From Robiginitomaculum sp. (GTDB lineage Bacteria; Pseudomonadota; Alphaproteobacteria; Caulobacterales; Maricaulaceae), in contig NVWT02000023.1 of NCBI GenBank assembly GCA_002733735.2, positions 14,277-20,751 on the forward strand: a stretch of 6,475 bases of DNA, written 5' to 3'. How positions within the stretch are numbered: position 1 is the stretch's first letter; the number at the start of each line of letters is the position of its first letter. Below, piece by piece: positions 1 to 5,716 of this stretch. The notes beneath the pieces are model-generated. The model ran no database searches and was not told where the DNA came from. It saw only the letters and a program-made list of their open reading frames with translations. The translations under genes were made by a program, and so were the position numbers.

Positions 1-657
1 TGATCCTCTTTTCTTTAATACATTGCGGGTGAAGCTGGGAATAATTCGCCCGCCGATCAGCGCGATTAGTAAAATGATTAGCGAAATTGCCGCGCGTATT
101 GCTATGCTGTCATTGGTGACAATTTCCAATGCCTCTAAATGAAACCCGATATTGGCTACAGCCATTGCCGCCACAATCATCGCTACTTTTAAGTTACGCC
201 AGTTCTTGCCCGCAATGATTTCGCGAAAAATTATTGCCGTAAACATGATAAGGAACAGACTATCGATAATAGCGGCCACATACATACCAATGACCGGTTG
301 CAGTAACATGGCTATTCTCCCCGATAGCCATAATATTGCCAACAAGGATAGTGGCACTCCTCGCACTGGTAATCTTTTCGTCCAATTAGGTATGGCTGTT
401 AACAAAAAGCCGGCGATTGCTGCGGGCGCGAATCCAAATAACATTTCATGGCTGTGCCAGATGGAATCAGTTTGAAAAAATGCACTTTGATAACCGATTG
501 AGTCTGCCATTATCAGCGGTATAGCTATTAATGCCCAAATCCCAGCCCCTAAAAAGAACGGGCGAAACCCTTGGGATAAAAAAACTGAGCCATTGAATTC
601 ACCAGAGGCATTGTTTTTGTTTCTGTGCGCTTGTTGTGTGGGATTAGTTTTTTGCAT
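1..657 (-). CDS. nnrS: NnrS family heme/copper membrane protein, N-terminal part
   Basis: The reading frame is open from an ATG at 657 through base 1, giving 219 residues with no stop, so the gene continues beyond the left edge. NnrS-type proteins are usually near 400 residues, so roughly the first half is present. Family hallmarks seen are GFRPFFL at residues 30-36, WHSHEMLFGFAPAAIAGFLL at 67-86 followed by TAIPNWTKR, LWLSGR at 109-114, GFHLE at 171-175 and GGRIIPSFTRN at 202-212. Hydrophobic stretches near 37-51, 74-90, 103-121, 125-146, 157-172 and 187-203 look like membrane spans. His68, His70 and His173 are candidate metal ligands (inference). Characterised members are inner-membrane heme- and copper-containing proteins linked to nitric oxide tolerance and denitrification. 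The first 25 residues are polar and poorly conserved in type. No good Shine-Dalgarno precedes the ATG, so the exact start is less certain than the family. Confidence 0.88.
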   Translation of the reverse strand, partial: MQKTNPTQQAHRNKNNASGEFNGSVFLSQGFRPFFLGAGIWALIAIPLIMADSIGYQSAFFQTDSIWHSHEMLFGFAPAAIAGFLLTAIPNWTKRLPVRGVPLSLLAILWLSGRIAMLLQPVIGMYVAAIIDSLFLIMFTAIIFREIIAGKNWRNLKVAMIVAAMAVANIGFHLEALEIVTNDSIAIRAAISLIILLIALIGGRIIPSFTRNVLKKRGS

Positions 658-706
658 GGAGTTTGGCTTTTTTATTGCTATTAGTGTGCGTATCTATGCC
701 ATTAGA

Positions 707-722
707 TTGCCTTGATAGGCAA
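707..722. promoter_or_regulatory. inverted repeat upstream of nnrS, possible operator
   Basis: TTGCCT-TGAT-AGGCAA is a perfect 6-bp inverted repeat 50 bp upstream of the nnrS start. Read outward it is TTG-N10-CAA, reminiscent of CRP/FNR-family sites. The canonical FNR/NnrR arrangement is TTG-N8-CAA, so the spacing is two bases too long. A minus-strand TATAAA lies immediately beside it (724-729), which would place the dyad near the transcription start. Regulation of nnrS by a nitric-oxide-responsive factor is typical of the family, but a link to this dyad is inference. Confidence 0.35.
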
Positions 723-723
723 A

Positions 724-750
724 TTTATAAGCCTGCGGCAAATTGCCCAA
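724..750 (-). promoter_or_regulatory. weak candidate promoter for nnrS
   Basis: On the minus strand TATAAA (724-729) could be a -10 box. The only recognisable -35 is TTGGGC (745-750), at a short 15-nt spacing. The GGCAA-A-TTGCC dyad (737-747) fills the spacer and overlaps the -35 box. The -10 is plausible but the -35 is poor, as expected of either an activator-dependent promoter or a false match. Confidence 0.25.
737..747. repeat. second TTGCC/GGCAA dyad upstream of nnrS
   Basis: GGCAA-A-TTGCC is a perfect 5-bp inverted repeat with a one-base centre. It uses the same half-site sequence as the dyad at 707-722, but with the half-sites in the opposite order. Four copies of one 5-mer within 41 bp suggest repeated protein contacts; chance in an AT-rich spacer is not excluded. 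Confidence 0.3.
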
Positions 751-795
751 AGAGCATTGGCTGTATAAAAACTTAAAATAGTCAATTTTGCACTC

Positions 796-824
796 TTGAC
801 CGAATGAAAAACGGGGACTAGGTT
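796..824 (+). promoter_or_regulatory. sigma70-type promoter of the rpsL operon
   Basis: TTGACC (796-801) and TAGGTT (819-824) are separated by exactly 17 nt. The -35 box matches the consensus at five of six positions. The stretch just upstream, about 764-790, is rich in A/T runs and resembles an UP element, as expected for a strongly expressed ribosomal-protein operon. The predicted start of transcription is near 831, leaving a leader of about 196 nt before rpsL. This is a pattern match only. Confidence 0.65.
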
Positions 825-910
825 CCGCTTCCGCTTCAAAGGTTGGCCGTGGCTATCAAGCCAAACGCTGTCCGAAGCACCAGAAATTGGGGGGCAACCC
901 CGACTTTATA

Positions 911-934
911 CCGCTAGTCATTTCGACTTAGCGG
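911..934 (+). other. strong hairpin in the rpsL leader
   Basis: CCGCTA (911-916) pairs with TAGCGG (929-934), and GTC (917-919) pairs with GAC (925-927) around an ATTTC loop, leaving T928 bulged. The nine Watson-Crick pairs make it the most stable single element of the leader. It is not followed directly by a T-run, so it is not itself an intrinsic terminator. Confidence 0.6.
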
Positions 935-942
935 ACTTCGTT

Positions 943-962
943 TTGCCGGAGGCGATTTTTTT
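943..962 (+). terminator. weak attenuator-like hairpin with T-run
   Basis: TTGCC (943-947) can pair with GGCGA (951-955), including one T·G wobble, around a GGA loop. Seven T residues follow at 956-962. The order of stem then T-run is that of an intrinsic terminator, but the stem is only five pairs. It could be a partial attenuator upstream of rpsL or simply a T-rich leader segment. Confidence 0.25.
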
Positions 963-1026
963 CGCGTTCGGTTAGGATTTTTTCTTGCGGAATTTCCCGC
1001 GCTATTTTAGAGGTTCGAGGCCGTTT

Positions 1027-1398
1027 ATGCCAACAATCAACCAACTGATCCGGAAACCCCGGAAACCGAAAACAAAGCGCAACACCGTGCCGGCGTTGAT
1101 GGCTTGTCCGCAACGTCGTGGTGTTTGTACTCGTGTGTATACAACAACACCTAAAAAGCCGAACTCGGCTTTACGTAAAGTGGCCAAGGTTCGTCTAACT
1201 TCTGGTCATGAGGTGGTGTGTTATATTCCTGGTGAAGGTCACAATTTGCAAGAACACTCTGTGGTTCTTATTCGTGGTGGCCGGGTAAAAGATTTGCCGG
1301 GTGTTCGTTACCACGTACTACGCGGCGTTTTAGATACGCAGGGCGTTAAAGACCGTAAACAGCGTCGTTCTAAATACGGCGCTAAGCGTCCTAAGTAA
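1027..1398 (+). CDS. rpsL: 30S ribosomal protein S12
   Basis: This encodes 123 residues, the usual alphaproteobacterial length, beginning MPTINQLIRKPRKPKTKRN. S12 sits at the decoding centre of the 30S subunit and controls accuracy. The PKKPNS loop is at 42-47 and the second decoding loop GGRVKDLPG at 84-92. Lys43 and Lys88, classic sites of streptomycin-resistance changes, are both lysine, so no resistance allele is seen. Asp89, the residue methylthiolated by RimO in other bacteria, is present. The ATG at 1027 is chosen over an in-frame TTG at 985 because homologues start here and GAGG lies 6 nt upstream. It is the first gene of the rpsL-rpsG-fusA-tuf series. Confidence 0.98.
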   Translation: MPTINQLIRKPRKPKTKRNTVPALMACPQRRGVCTRVYTTTPKKPNSALRKVAKVRLTSGHEVVCYIPGEGHNLQEHSVVLIRGGRVKDLPGVRYHVLRGVLDTQGVKDRKQRRSKYGAKRPK

Positions 1399-1410
1399 GG
1401 AAATTATTCA

Positions 1411-1881
1411 ATGTCACGTCGTCACCGCGCAGAAAAAAGAGATGTCCTCCCAGATCCAAAATTTGGGGATCTGATTCTTACCCGTTTCATGAATTATGTC
1501 ATGAAGGACGGAAAGAAGTCTTTGGCCGAAAATATTGTCTATGGGGCACTTGAAATTGTCGAAGACAAAACTCGCAAAGAGCCGTTACCTTTGTTTCATG
1601 AGGCTTTGGAAAATGTAATGCCAACCGTTGAAGTGCGTTCGCGCCGGGTTGGTGGCGCTACTTATCAGGTACCGGTTGAAGTTCGCATGGAGCGTCGTAA
1701 AGCTCTGGCTATTCGTTGGTTGGTTGGTGCTGCTCGCAAGCGCAATGAAAATACTATGCGCGAGCGTTTGGCTGGTGAATTACTTGATGCGTCAAGCAAT
1801 CGTGGTTCCGCTGTTAAAAAACGTGAAGACACGCACCGAATGGCCGAGGCCAATCGCGCGTTCTCGCATTATCGTTGGTAA
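1411..1881 (+). CDS. rpsG: 30S ribosomal protein S7
   Basis: This encodes 156 residues, full length for the family. S7 nucleates assembly of the 30S head by binding the 3' domain of 16S rRNA and lies near the exit site. Conserved features are the N-terminus MSRRHRAEKR, EVRSRRVGGATYQVPVEVR at 74-92 (the RNA-binding beta-hairpin region), IRWLVGAARKR at 101-111 and the C-terminus KKREDTHRMAEANRAFSHYRW from 136. The gap after rpsL is only 12 nt, and a TAAGGA Shine-Dalgarno overlaps the rpsL stop (1396-1401). In E. coli, S7 represses this operon by binding a longer rpsL-rpsG spacer. That spacer has no room here, so any S7 feedback must act elsewhere. Confidence 0.98.
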   Translation: MSRRHRAEKRDVLPDPKFGDLILTRFMNYVMKDGKKSLAENIVYGALEIVEDKTRKEPLPLFHEALENVMPTVEVRSRRVGGATYQVPVEVRMERRKALAIRWLVGAARKRNENTMRERLAGELLDASSNRGSAVKKREDTHRMAEANRAFSHYRW

Positions 1882-1904
1882 AAGAAAGAAATTAGAGCAA
1901 ACCG

Positions 1905-3983
1905 ATGGCCCGTACTCATAAAATAGAAGATTACCGCAACTTTGGCATTATGGCGCATATTGATGCAGGTAAAACCACGACTACTGAACGGATTCTGTAT
2001 TATTCGGGTAAGTCGCACAAGATCGGTGAAGTTCACGATGGCGCAGCGACAATGGATTGGATGGAGCAAGAGCAAGAGCGTGGTATTACCATTACTTCTG
2101 CTGCGACCACCACTTTTTGGCGCGATAAACGTCTAAACATTATTGATACCCCAGGGCACGTTGATTTTACTATTGAAGTTGAGCGTTCGTTACGAGTTCT
2201 TGATGGTGCAATTGCTTTGCTTGATGCCAATGCTGGCGTAGAGCCGCAAACAGAAACTGTTTGGCGTCAGGCCGATAAATACAATGTTCCTCGGATGATT
2301 TTTGTCAATAAGATGGACAAAATCGGCGCTGATTTCTTCATGTGTTTTGACATGATCGAAAAGCGTCTTGGTGGGAATGCGTTGGCTATCCAGTTGCCGA
2401 TCGGTGCAGAGACGGATTATGTTGGTCATATTGATCTGGTGCAGATGAAATCTGTTATCTGGTCGGGTGAAGATTTGGGTGCTGACTTTACGGTTGGTGA
2501 TATTCCTGAGGATTTGGTCGAGCTGGCTAATGAATGGCGCGAGAAGATGATCGAAAAGATTGTCGATCTTGATGATGATGCTATGGAAGCTTACCTTGAA
2601 GGTGAAGAGCCTAGCATTGAAAAGATTATGGCTTTGATCCGTAAGGGTACTGTTGAAAATATCTTTATTCCGGTTCTTTGCGGTACGGCCTTTAAGAACA
2701 AGGGTGTTCAAACATTGCTTGATGCTGTTGTTGATTATCTGCCTTCACCAGTGGATATTCCGGCGGTTAAAGGTATTGACGTAAAAACCGAAGAAGAAAC
2801 CACGCGCCCTGCATCTGATGATGAGCCACTTTCTATGTTGGCTTTTAAGATTATGAATGATCCGTTTGTTGGTACGCTTACTTTTTGCCGGATTTATTCC
2901 GGTACTCTTGAGACCGGAACTACATTGATTAATTCGGTCAAGGAAAAGAAAGAGCGCATTGGTCGTATGTTGTTGATGCATTCTAATTCTCGTGAAGATA
3001 TAAAAGAAGCGCGGGCTGGTGACATCGTTGCGATTGCTGGTTTGAAGGCCTCTACTACTGGTGACACTCTTTGCGATCCTTTGAATCAGGTGATTCTGGA
3101 GCGTATGGAGTTCCCTGAACCGGTTATTTCAATTGCTATTGAACCTAAGACTAAGGGTGACCAAGAGAAATTGGGTATTGCGCTACAGCGTCTTGCAGCA
3201 GAAGATCCATCGTTTCGGGTTACTTCTGACGAAGAAAGCGGCCAGACCATTATATCCGGCATGGGTGAGTTACACTTGGATATTCTTGTTGACCGTATGC
3301 GTCGTGAGTTTGGTGTTGAAGCCAATATTGGCCAGCCGCAAGTTGCTTATCGCGAAACCTTGGGTGTTAAAGACGATATTGATTACACTCACAAGAAACA
3401 GTCTGGTGGTTCTGGGCAGTTTGCGCGGGTTAAGATCACTTTCGAGCCGCTTGAATCTGGCGAAGGTTTCGTCTTTGAGAGCAAGGTTGTTGGTGGTAAT
3501 GTGCCTAAAGAGTACATTCCCGGTGTTGAAAAAGGTATTCGTCAGATCGCCAATGGCGGCATTCTAGCCGGGTTCCCGTTGATTGATTTCAAGGCTACAT
3601 TGTATGATGGTGCGTATCATGATGTTGATAGTTCGGTCATGGCTTTTGAAATTGCTGGTAGAGCGGCTTTACGCGAAACCAAGAAGTATTGCGAACCGGT
3701 ATTGCTTGAGCCAATTATGAAGGTCGAGGTGGTAACACCTGAAGACTATACTGGTTCGGTTATTGGTGATTTGAATTCCCGTCGTGGGCAAATTCAGGAT
3801 CAGGAAGTTCGCGGAACTGCCAATGTGGTAAATGCAATGGTGCCACTGGCCAATATGTTCGGATATGTAAACAACCTACGCTCTATGAGCCAAGGACGTG
3901 CGCAATATTCGATGGAATTTGATCATTATCAGCCTGTACCTAAGGCTGTTGCAGAGGAAATAATTGCCAAGCACGCTGGATAA
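1905..3983 (+). CDS. fusA: elongation factor G
   Basis: This 692-residue canonical EF-G is the cytosolic GTPase that drives translocation and, with RRF, ribosome recycling. The GTP-binding motifs are complete: G1 AHIDAGKT (17-24), G2 RGITI (59-63), G3 DTPGH (81-85, with catalytic His85), G4 NKMD (135-138) and G5 GTA (260-262). The usual beta-barrel domain II, then domains III to V, follow. They include QSGGSGQFARVKI in domain IV and the domain V ending MFGYVNNLRSMSQGRAQYSM. The length and single uninterrupted frame show an intact gene of the EF-G1 type rather than the divergent EF-G2. It starts 23 nt after rpsG. The Shine-Dalgarno is weak (TAGAG, 1893-1897), so translation may depend partly on coupling to rpsG. 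Confidence 0.98.
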   Translation: MARTHKIEDYRNFGIMAHIDAGKTTTTERILYYSGKSHKIGEVHDGAATMDWMEQEQERGITITSAATTTFWRDKRLNIIDTPGHVDFTIEVERSLRVLDGAIALLDANAGVEPQTETVWRQADKYNVPRMIFVNKMDKIGADFFMCFDMIEKRLGGNALAIQLPIGAETDYVGHIDLVQMKSVIWSGEDLGADFTVGDIPEDLVELANEWREKMIEKIVDLDDDAMEAYLEGEEPSIEKIMALIRKGTVENIFIPVLCGTAFKNKGVQTLLDAVVDYLPSPVDIPAVKGIDVKTEEETTRPASDDEPLSMLAFKIMNDPFVGTLTFCRIYSGTLETGTTLINSVKEKKERIGRMLLMHSNSREDIKEARAGDIVAIAGLKASTTGDTLCDPLNQVILERMEFPEPVISIAIEPKTKGDQEKLGIALQRLAAEDPSFRVTSDEESGQTIISGMGELHLDILVDRMRREFGVEANIGQPQVAYRETLGVKDDIDYTHKKQSGGSGQFARVKITFEPLESGEGFVFESKVVGGNVPKEYIPGVEKGIRQIANGGILAGFPLIDFKATLYDGAYHDVDSSVMAFEIAGRAALRETKKYCEPVLLEPIMKVEVVTPEDYTGSVIGDLNSRRGQIQDQEVRGTANVVNAMVPLANMFGYVNNLRSMSQGRAQYSMEFDHYQPVPKAVAEEIIAKHAG

Positions 3984-4014
3984 GCGGCAACGGTATTTTT
4001 TGGAGACTAAGAAA

Positions 4015-5190
4015 ATGGCAAAAGAGAAGTTTGAACGTAATAAGCCGCACGTAAATGTTGGCACTATTGGTCACGTTGACCATGGTAAGACGACGTTGAC
4101 GGCAGCGATCACCAAGTATTTTGGTGAGTTTAAGGATTACGCGGATATTGATGCGGCGCCTGAAGAAAAAGCGCGTGGTATTACCATTTCAACAGCCCAT
4201 GTTGAGTATGAGACGGAAGCCCGTCATTATGCACACGTTGATTGTCCTGGTCACGCCGATTATGTGAAGAACATGATCACTGGTGCGGCGCAGATGGATG
4301 GCGGTATCTTGGTGGTAAATGCTGCTGATGGCCCTATGCCGCAAACCCGTGAGCATATTTTGCTTGCCCGTCAAGTTGGTGTTCCAGCGCTTGTTGTTTA
4401 CATGAACAAGGTTGATCAGGTTGACGACGAAGAGTTGTTAGAGCTTGTCGAGATGGAAATCCGCGAGTTGCTTTCCTCTTATGATTACCCTGGTGATGAT
4501 ATTCCTATTATTGCTGGTTCTGCTTTGGCAGCGCTTGAGGGCCGGGATCCTGAGATCGGCGAAGAAAGCATTCGTAAGTTAATGGCAGCGGTTGATGAAT
4601 ATATCCCAACGCCAGAGCGGGCGATTGATCAGCCGTTTTTGATGCCGATTGAAGATGTGTTTTCAATATCGGGCCGTGGTACAGTTGTAACTGGCCGGGT
4701 TGAACGCGGTGTTATCAATGTTAGTGACGAGATCGAGATCGTTGGTATTCGTGATACCACCAAGACCACTTGTACCGGTGTTGAGATGTTCCGCAAACTT
4801 CTTGATCGTGGTGAAGCTGGCGACAATATTGGCGCATTGCTTCGTGGTATTAGCCGTGAAGATGTTGAACGTGGTCAGGTGCTTTGTGCTCCTGGTTCGA
4901 TCACTCCGCACACCTCATTTATTGGTGAAGCTTATATCTTGACCAAGGAAGAGGGCGGTCGTCATACGCCGTTCTTTGATAATTATCGTCCACAGTTTTA
5001 CTTCCGCACCACCGATGTTACTGGTGTTGTGACTTTGCCTAAAGGCACAGAGATGGTAATGCCTGGTGATAATGTGAACATCAATGTTGAGCTAATTCAG
5101 CCAATTGCGATGGAAGATAAGCTACGTTTTGCGATCCGTGAAGGTGGCCGCACAGTCGGCGCCGGAGTTGTTAGCAAGATCACTAAGTAA
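4015..5190 (+). CDS. tuf: elongation factor Tu
   Basis: This encodes 391 residues, the usual alphaproteobacterial length. EF-Tu delivers aminoacyl-tRNA to the ribosome in a GTP-dependent step. Motifs are GHVDHGKT (19-26), RGITI (54-58), DCPGH (76-80, catalytic His80), NKVD (131-134) and SAL (169-171), followed by domains II and III ending GGRTVGAGVVSKITK. The ATG at 4015 has TGGAG 9 nt upstream. An in-frame TTG at 3964 lies inside fusA and is rejected. Some usually invariant positions differ: Tyr129-Met130 before NKVD, where Phe-Leu is common, and Asn102 before AADGPMPQ, where Ser is common. The gene lies 31 nt after fusA and ends at a terminator. It is also the point where the str cluster meets the trpT-secE-nusG cluster. 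Confidence 0.98.
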   Translation: MAKEKFERNKPHVNVGTIGHVDHGKTTLTAAITKYFGEFKDYADIDAAPEEKARGITISTAHVEYETEARHYAHVDCPGHADYVKNMITGAAQMDGGILVVNAADGPMPQTREHILLARQVGVPALVVYMNKVDQVDDEELLELVEMEIRELLSSYDYPGDDIPIIAGSALAALEGRDPEIGEESIRKLMAAVDEYIPTPERAIDQPFLMPIEDVFSISGRGTVVTGRVERGVINVSDEIEIVGIRDTTKTTCTGVEMFRKLLDRGEAGDNIGALLRGISREDVERGQVLCAPGSITPHTSFIGEAYILTKEEGGRHTPFFDNYRPQFYFRTTDVTGVVTLPKGTEMVMPGDNVNINVELIQPIAMEDKLRFAIREGGRTVGAGVVSKITK

Positions 5191-5195
5191 TCACT

Positions 5196-5235
5196 GGCGG
5201 CGCACTGCCAAAACAATGCGCCGCTTCTTTTGTTT
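5196..5235 (+). terminator. intrinsic terminator after tuf
   Basis: GCGGCGCA (5197-5204) pairs perfectly with TGCGCCGC (5217-5224), with a 12-nt loop. The T-rich tract TTCTTTTGTTT (5225-5235) follows. The GC-rich 8-bp stem begins 6 nt after the tuf stop codon, so it should end the rpsL-rpsG-fusA-tuf transcript. Confidence 0.85.
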
Positions 5236-5264
5236 CTGTATAAAATAAGTGAGATAGTTAAGGT

Positions 5265-5299
5265 ATTATCAGGACGGGTTACGTCTGGCAGATAATTTT
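5265..5299 (+). other. imperfect hairpin with T-run between tuf and tRNA-Trp
   Basis: ATTATC (5265-5270) pairs with GATAAT (5291-5296). Inside it GGACG (5272-5276) pairs with CGTCT (5282-5286, one G·T) around a GGTTA loop, with an asymmetric internal loop of A5271 against 5287-5290. The T-run 5296-5299 overlaps the end of the stem. It could be a backup terminator, an operator or part of a leader, and it lies just before the candidate tRNA promoter. Confidence 0.35.
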
Positions 5300-5301
5300 G
5301 G

Positions 5302-5330
5302 TTGTCAGGTGCTAAAATTTAAGGCACATA
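5302..5330 (+). promoter_or_regulatory. candidate promoter of tRNA-Trp-secE-nusG
   Basis: A terminator precedes this region and a tRNA follows, so a promoter is expected here. There are two overlapping weak options. One is an extended -10, TGC-TAAAAT (5310-5318), without a good -35. The other is TTGTCA (5302-5307) with a 17-nt spacer to CACATA (5325-5330), a poor -10. Either would start transcription 25 to 40 nt before the tRNA. The rest of the 5191-5361 spacer holds no gene. Confidence 0.35.
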
Positions 5331-5361
5331 CCGCCTCCGCGATAATAATTCGGCGACAAAT

Positions 5362-5437
5362 AGGGGTGTAGCTCAGCTGGTAGAGCATCGGTCTCCAAAA
5401 CCGAGGGTCGGGGGTTCGAGTCCCTCCGCCCCTGCCA
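5362..5437 (+). tRNA. trpT: tRNA-Trp (anticodon CCA)
   Basis: This 76-nt cloverleaf has an encoded CCA end. The acceptor AGGGGTG (5362-5368) pairs with CGCCCCT (5427-5433), including one wobble. The D arm contains GCTCAGCTGGTAGAGC. The anticodon stem TCGGT/ACCGA (5388-5392, 5400-5404) holds the loop CTCCAAA with anticodon CCA at 5395-5397. The T arm is GGGGG-TTCGAGT-CCCTC (5410-5426). Discriminator G5434 fits the TrpRS identity rule in bacteria. There is no intron. It lies upstream of secE on the same strand, 55 nt away, with no clear terminator between, so co-transcription and processing are likely. The same tRNA-Trp, secE, nusG order is known from E. coli and many other bacteria. Confidence 0.97.
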
Positions 5438-5458
5438 GTCGCAGGATATAAATTTTAA

Positions 5459-5477
5459 GAAACGAATAAATCGTTTC
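5459..5477 (+). other. perfect hairpin between tRNA-Trp and secE
   Basis: GAAACGA (5459-5465) pairs perfectly with TCGTTTC (5471-5477) around an ATAAA loop. The stem ends 5 nt before the secE Shine-Dalgarno GGAG (5483-5486). No T-run follows, so it is unlikely to terminate transcription. It may mark the boundary where the tRNA is processed away from the secE mRNA, or protect the new 5' end (inference). Confidence 0.55.
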
Positions 5478-5492
5478 GCTTCGGAGAATAAA

Positions 5493-5714
5493 ATGGCCAA
5501 GGCCAAGGAAAAAAAAGGCTTTAACCCGATTAGCTTCGTGCGCGAAGTTAGGCAAGAAGGGCGTAAAGTCACGTGGACGACATGGAATGAGACTTTGGTC
5601 ACTTCGATCATGGTGCTCATCATGGTTGCTATTGCTTCATTATTCTTCTTTGTGGTTGACCTTGGGTTTTCGAATTTGGTCAAATTTTTATTATCTCTTG
5701 GAGGCCAAGGCTGA
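5493..5714 (+). CDS. secE: preprotein translocase subunit SecE
   Basis: This encodes 73 residues of the short, single-span SecE type. SecE clamps the SecY channel in the inner membrane and is essential for protein export. A lysine-rich N-terminus (1-9) is followed by the conserved amphipathic segment FVREVRQEGRKVTWTTWNET (15-34) and one hydrophobic span at about 34-56, then a short polar-to-hydrophobic tail. The start has GGAG 6 nt upstream. The family's conserved amphipathic segment normally reads W-P-T, while this protein has W28-T29-T30, so the proline is replaced. The next gene, nusG, starts 2 nt after the stop and its Shine-Dalgarno lies inside secE, so the two are translationally coupled. 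Confidence 0.95.
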   Translation: MAKAKEKKGFNPISFVREVRQEGRKVTWTTWNETLVTSIMVLIMVAIASLFFFVVDLGFSNLVKFLLSLGGQG

Positions 5715-5716
5715 TC

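Larger units (their letters stand above)
831..1026 (+). promoter_or_regulatory. structured 5' leader of rpsL mRNA
   Basis: This gene-free leader contains a run of possible stem-loops. They are TGGCT/AGCCA with loop ATCA (850-863); TTGGGG/CCCCGA with loop GGCAA (887-903, including one T·G pair); a nine-pair hairpin at 911-934; a short stem followed by seven T at 943-962; and GCGG/CCGC at 987-1000. The ribosome binding region (AGAGG 1009-1013 and GAGG 1017-1020) follows. Such leaders often carry autogenous control by ribosomal proteins or attenuation. No ligand can be named from sequence. Confidence 0.5.

Noticed and set aside
152..475. 107-residue plus-strand open frame
   Set aside because: It is antisense to the NnrS coding region, which has clear family motifs in the minus frame. 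The plus-frame protein resembles nothing recognisable.
804..821. Five-codon leader peptide MKNGD
   Set aside because: It lies between the -35 and -10 boxes of the rpsL promoter, upstream of the predicted transcript start, and has no ribosome binding site.
985..1026. TTG-initiated N-terminal extension of S12 by 14 residues
   Set aside because: S12 homologues begin at the MPTINQL methionine (1027), which has its own ribosome binding site. The extension lies in the structured leader.
2190..2711. 173-residue minus-strand open frame inside fusA
   Set aside because: It is a shadow of the conserved EF-G coding sequence with no recognisable domain.
3964..4014. TTG-initiated extension of EF-Tu by 17 residues overlapping the fusA end
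   Set aside because: EF-Tu begins at MAKEKFERNKPHVN (4015) with TGGAG upstream. The extension has no family similarity.
5239..5244. TATAAA as a -10 box for tRNA-Trp
   Set aside because: The -35 position falls in the terminator stem and has no match. It is also far from the tRNA, although a role cannot be fully excluded.
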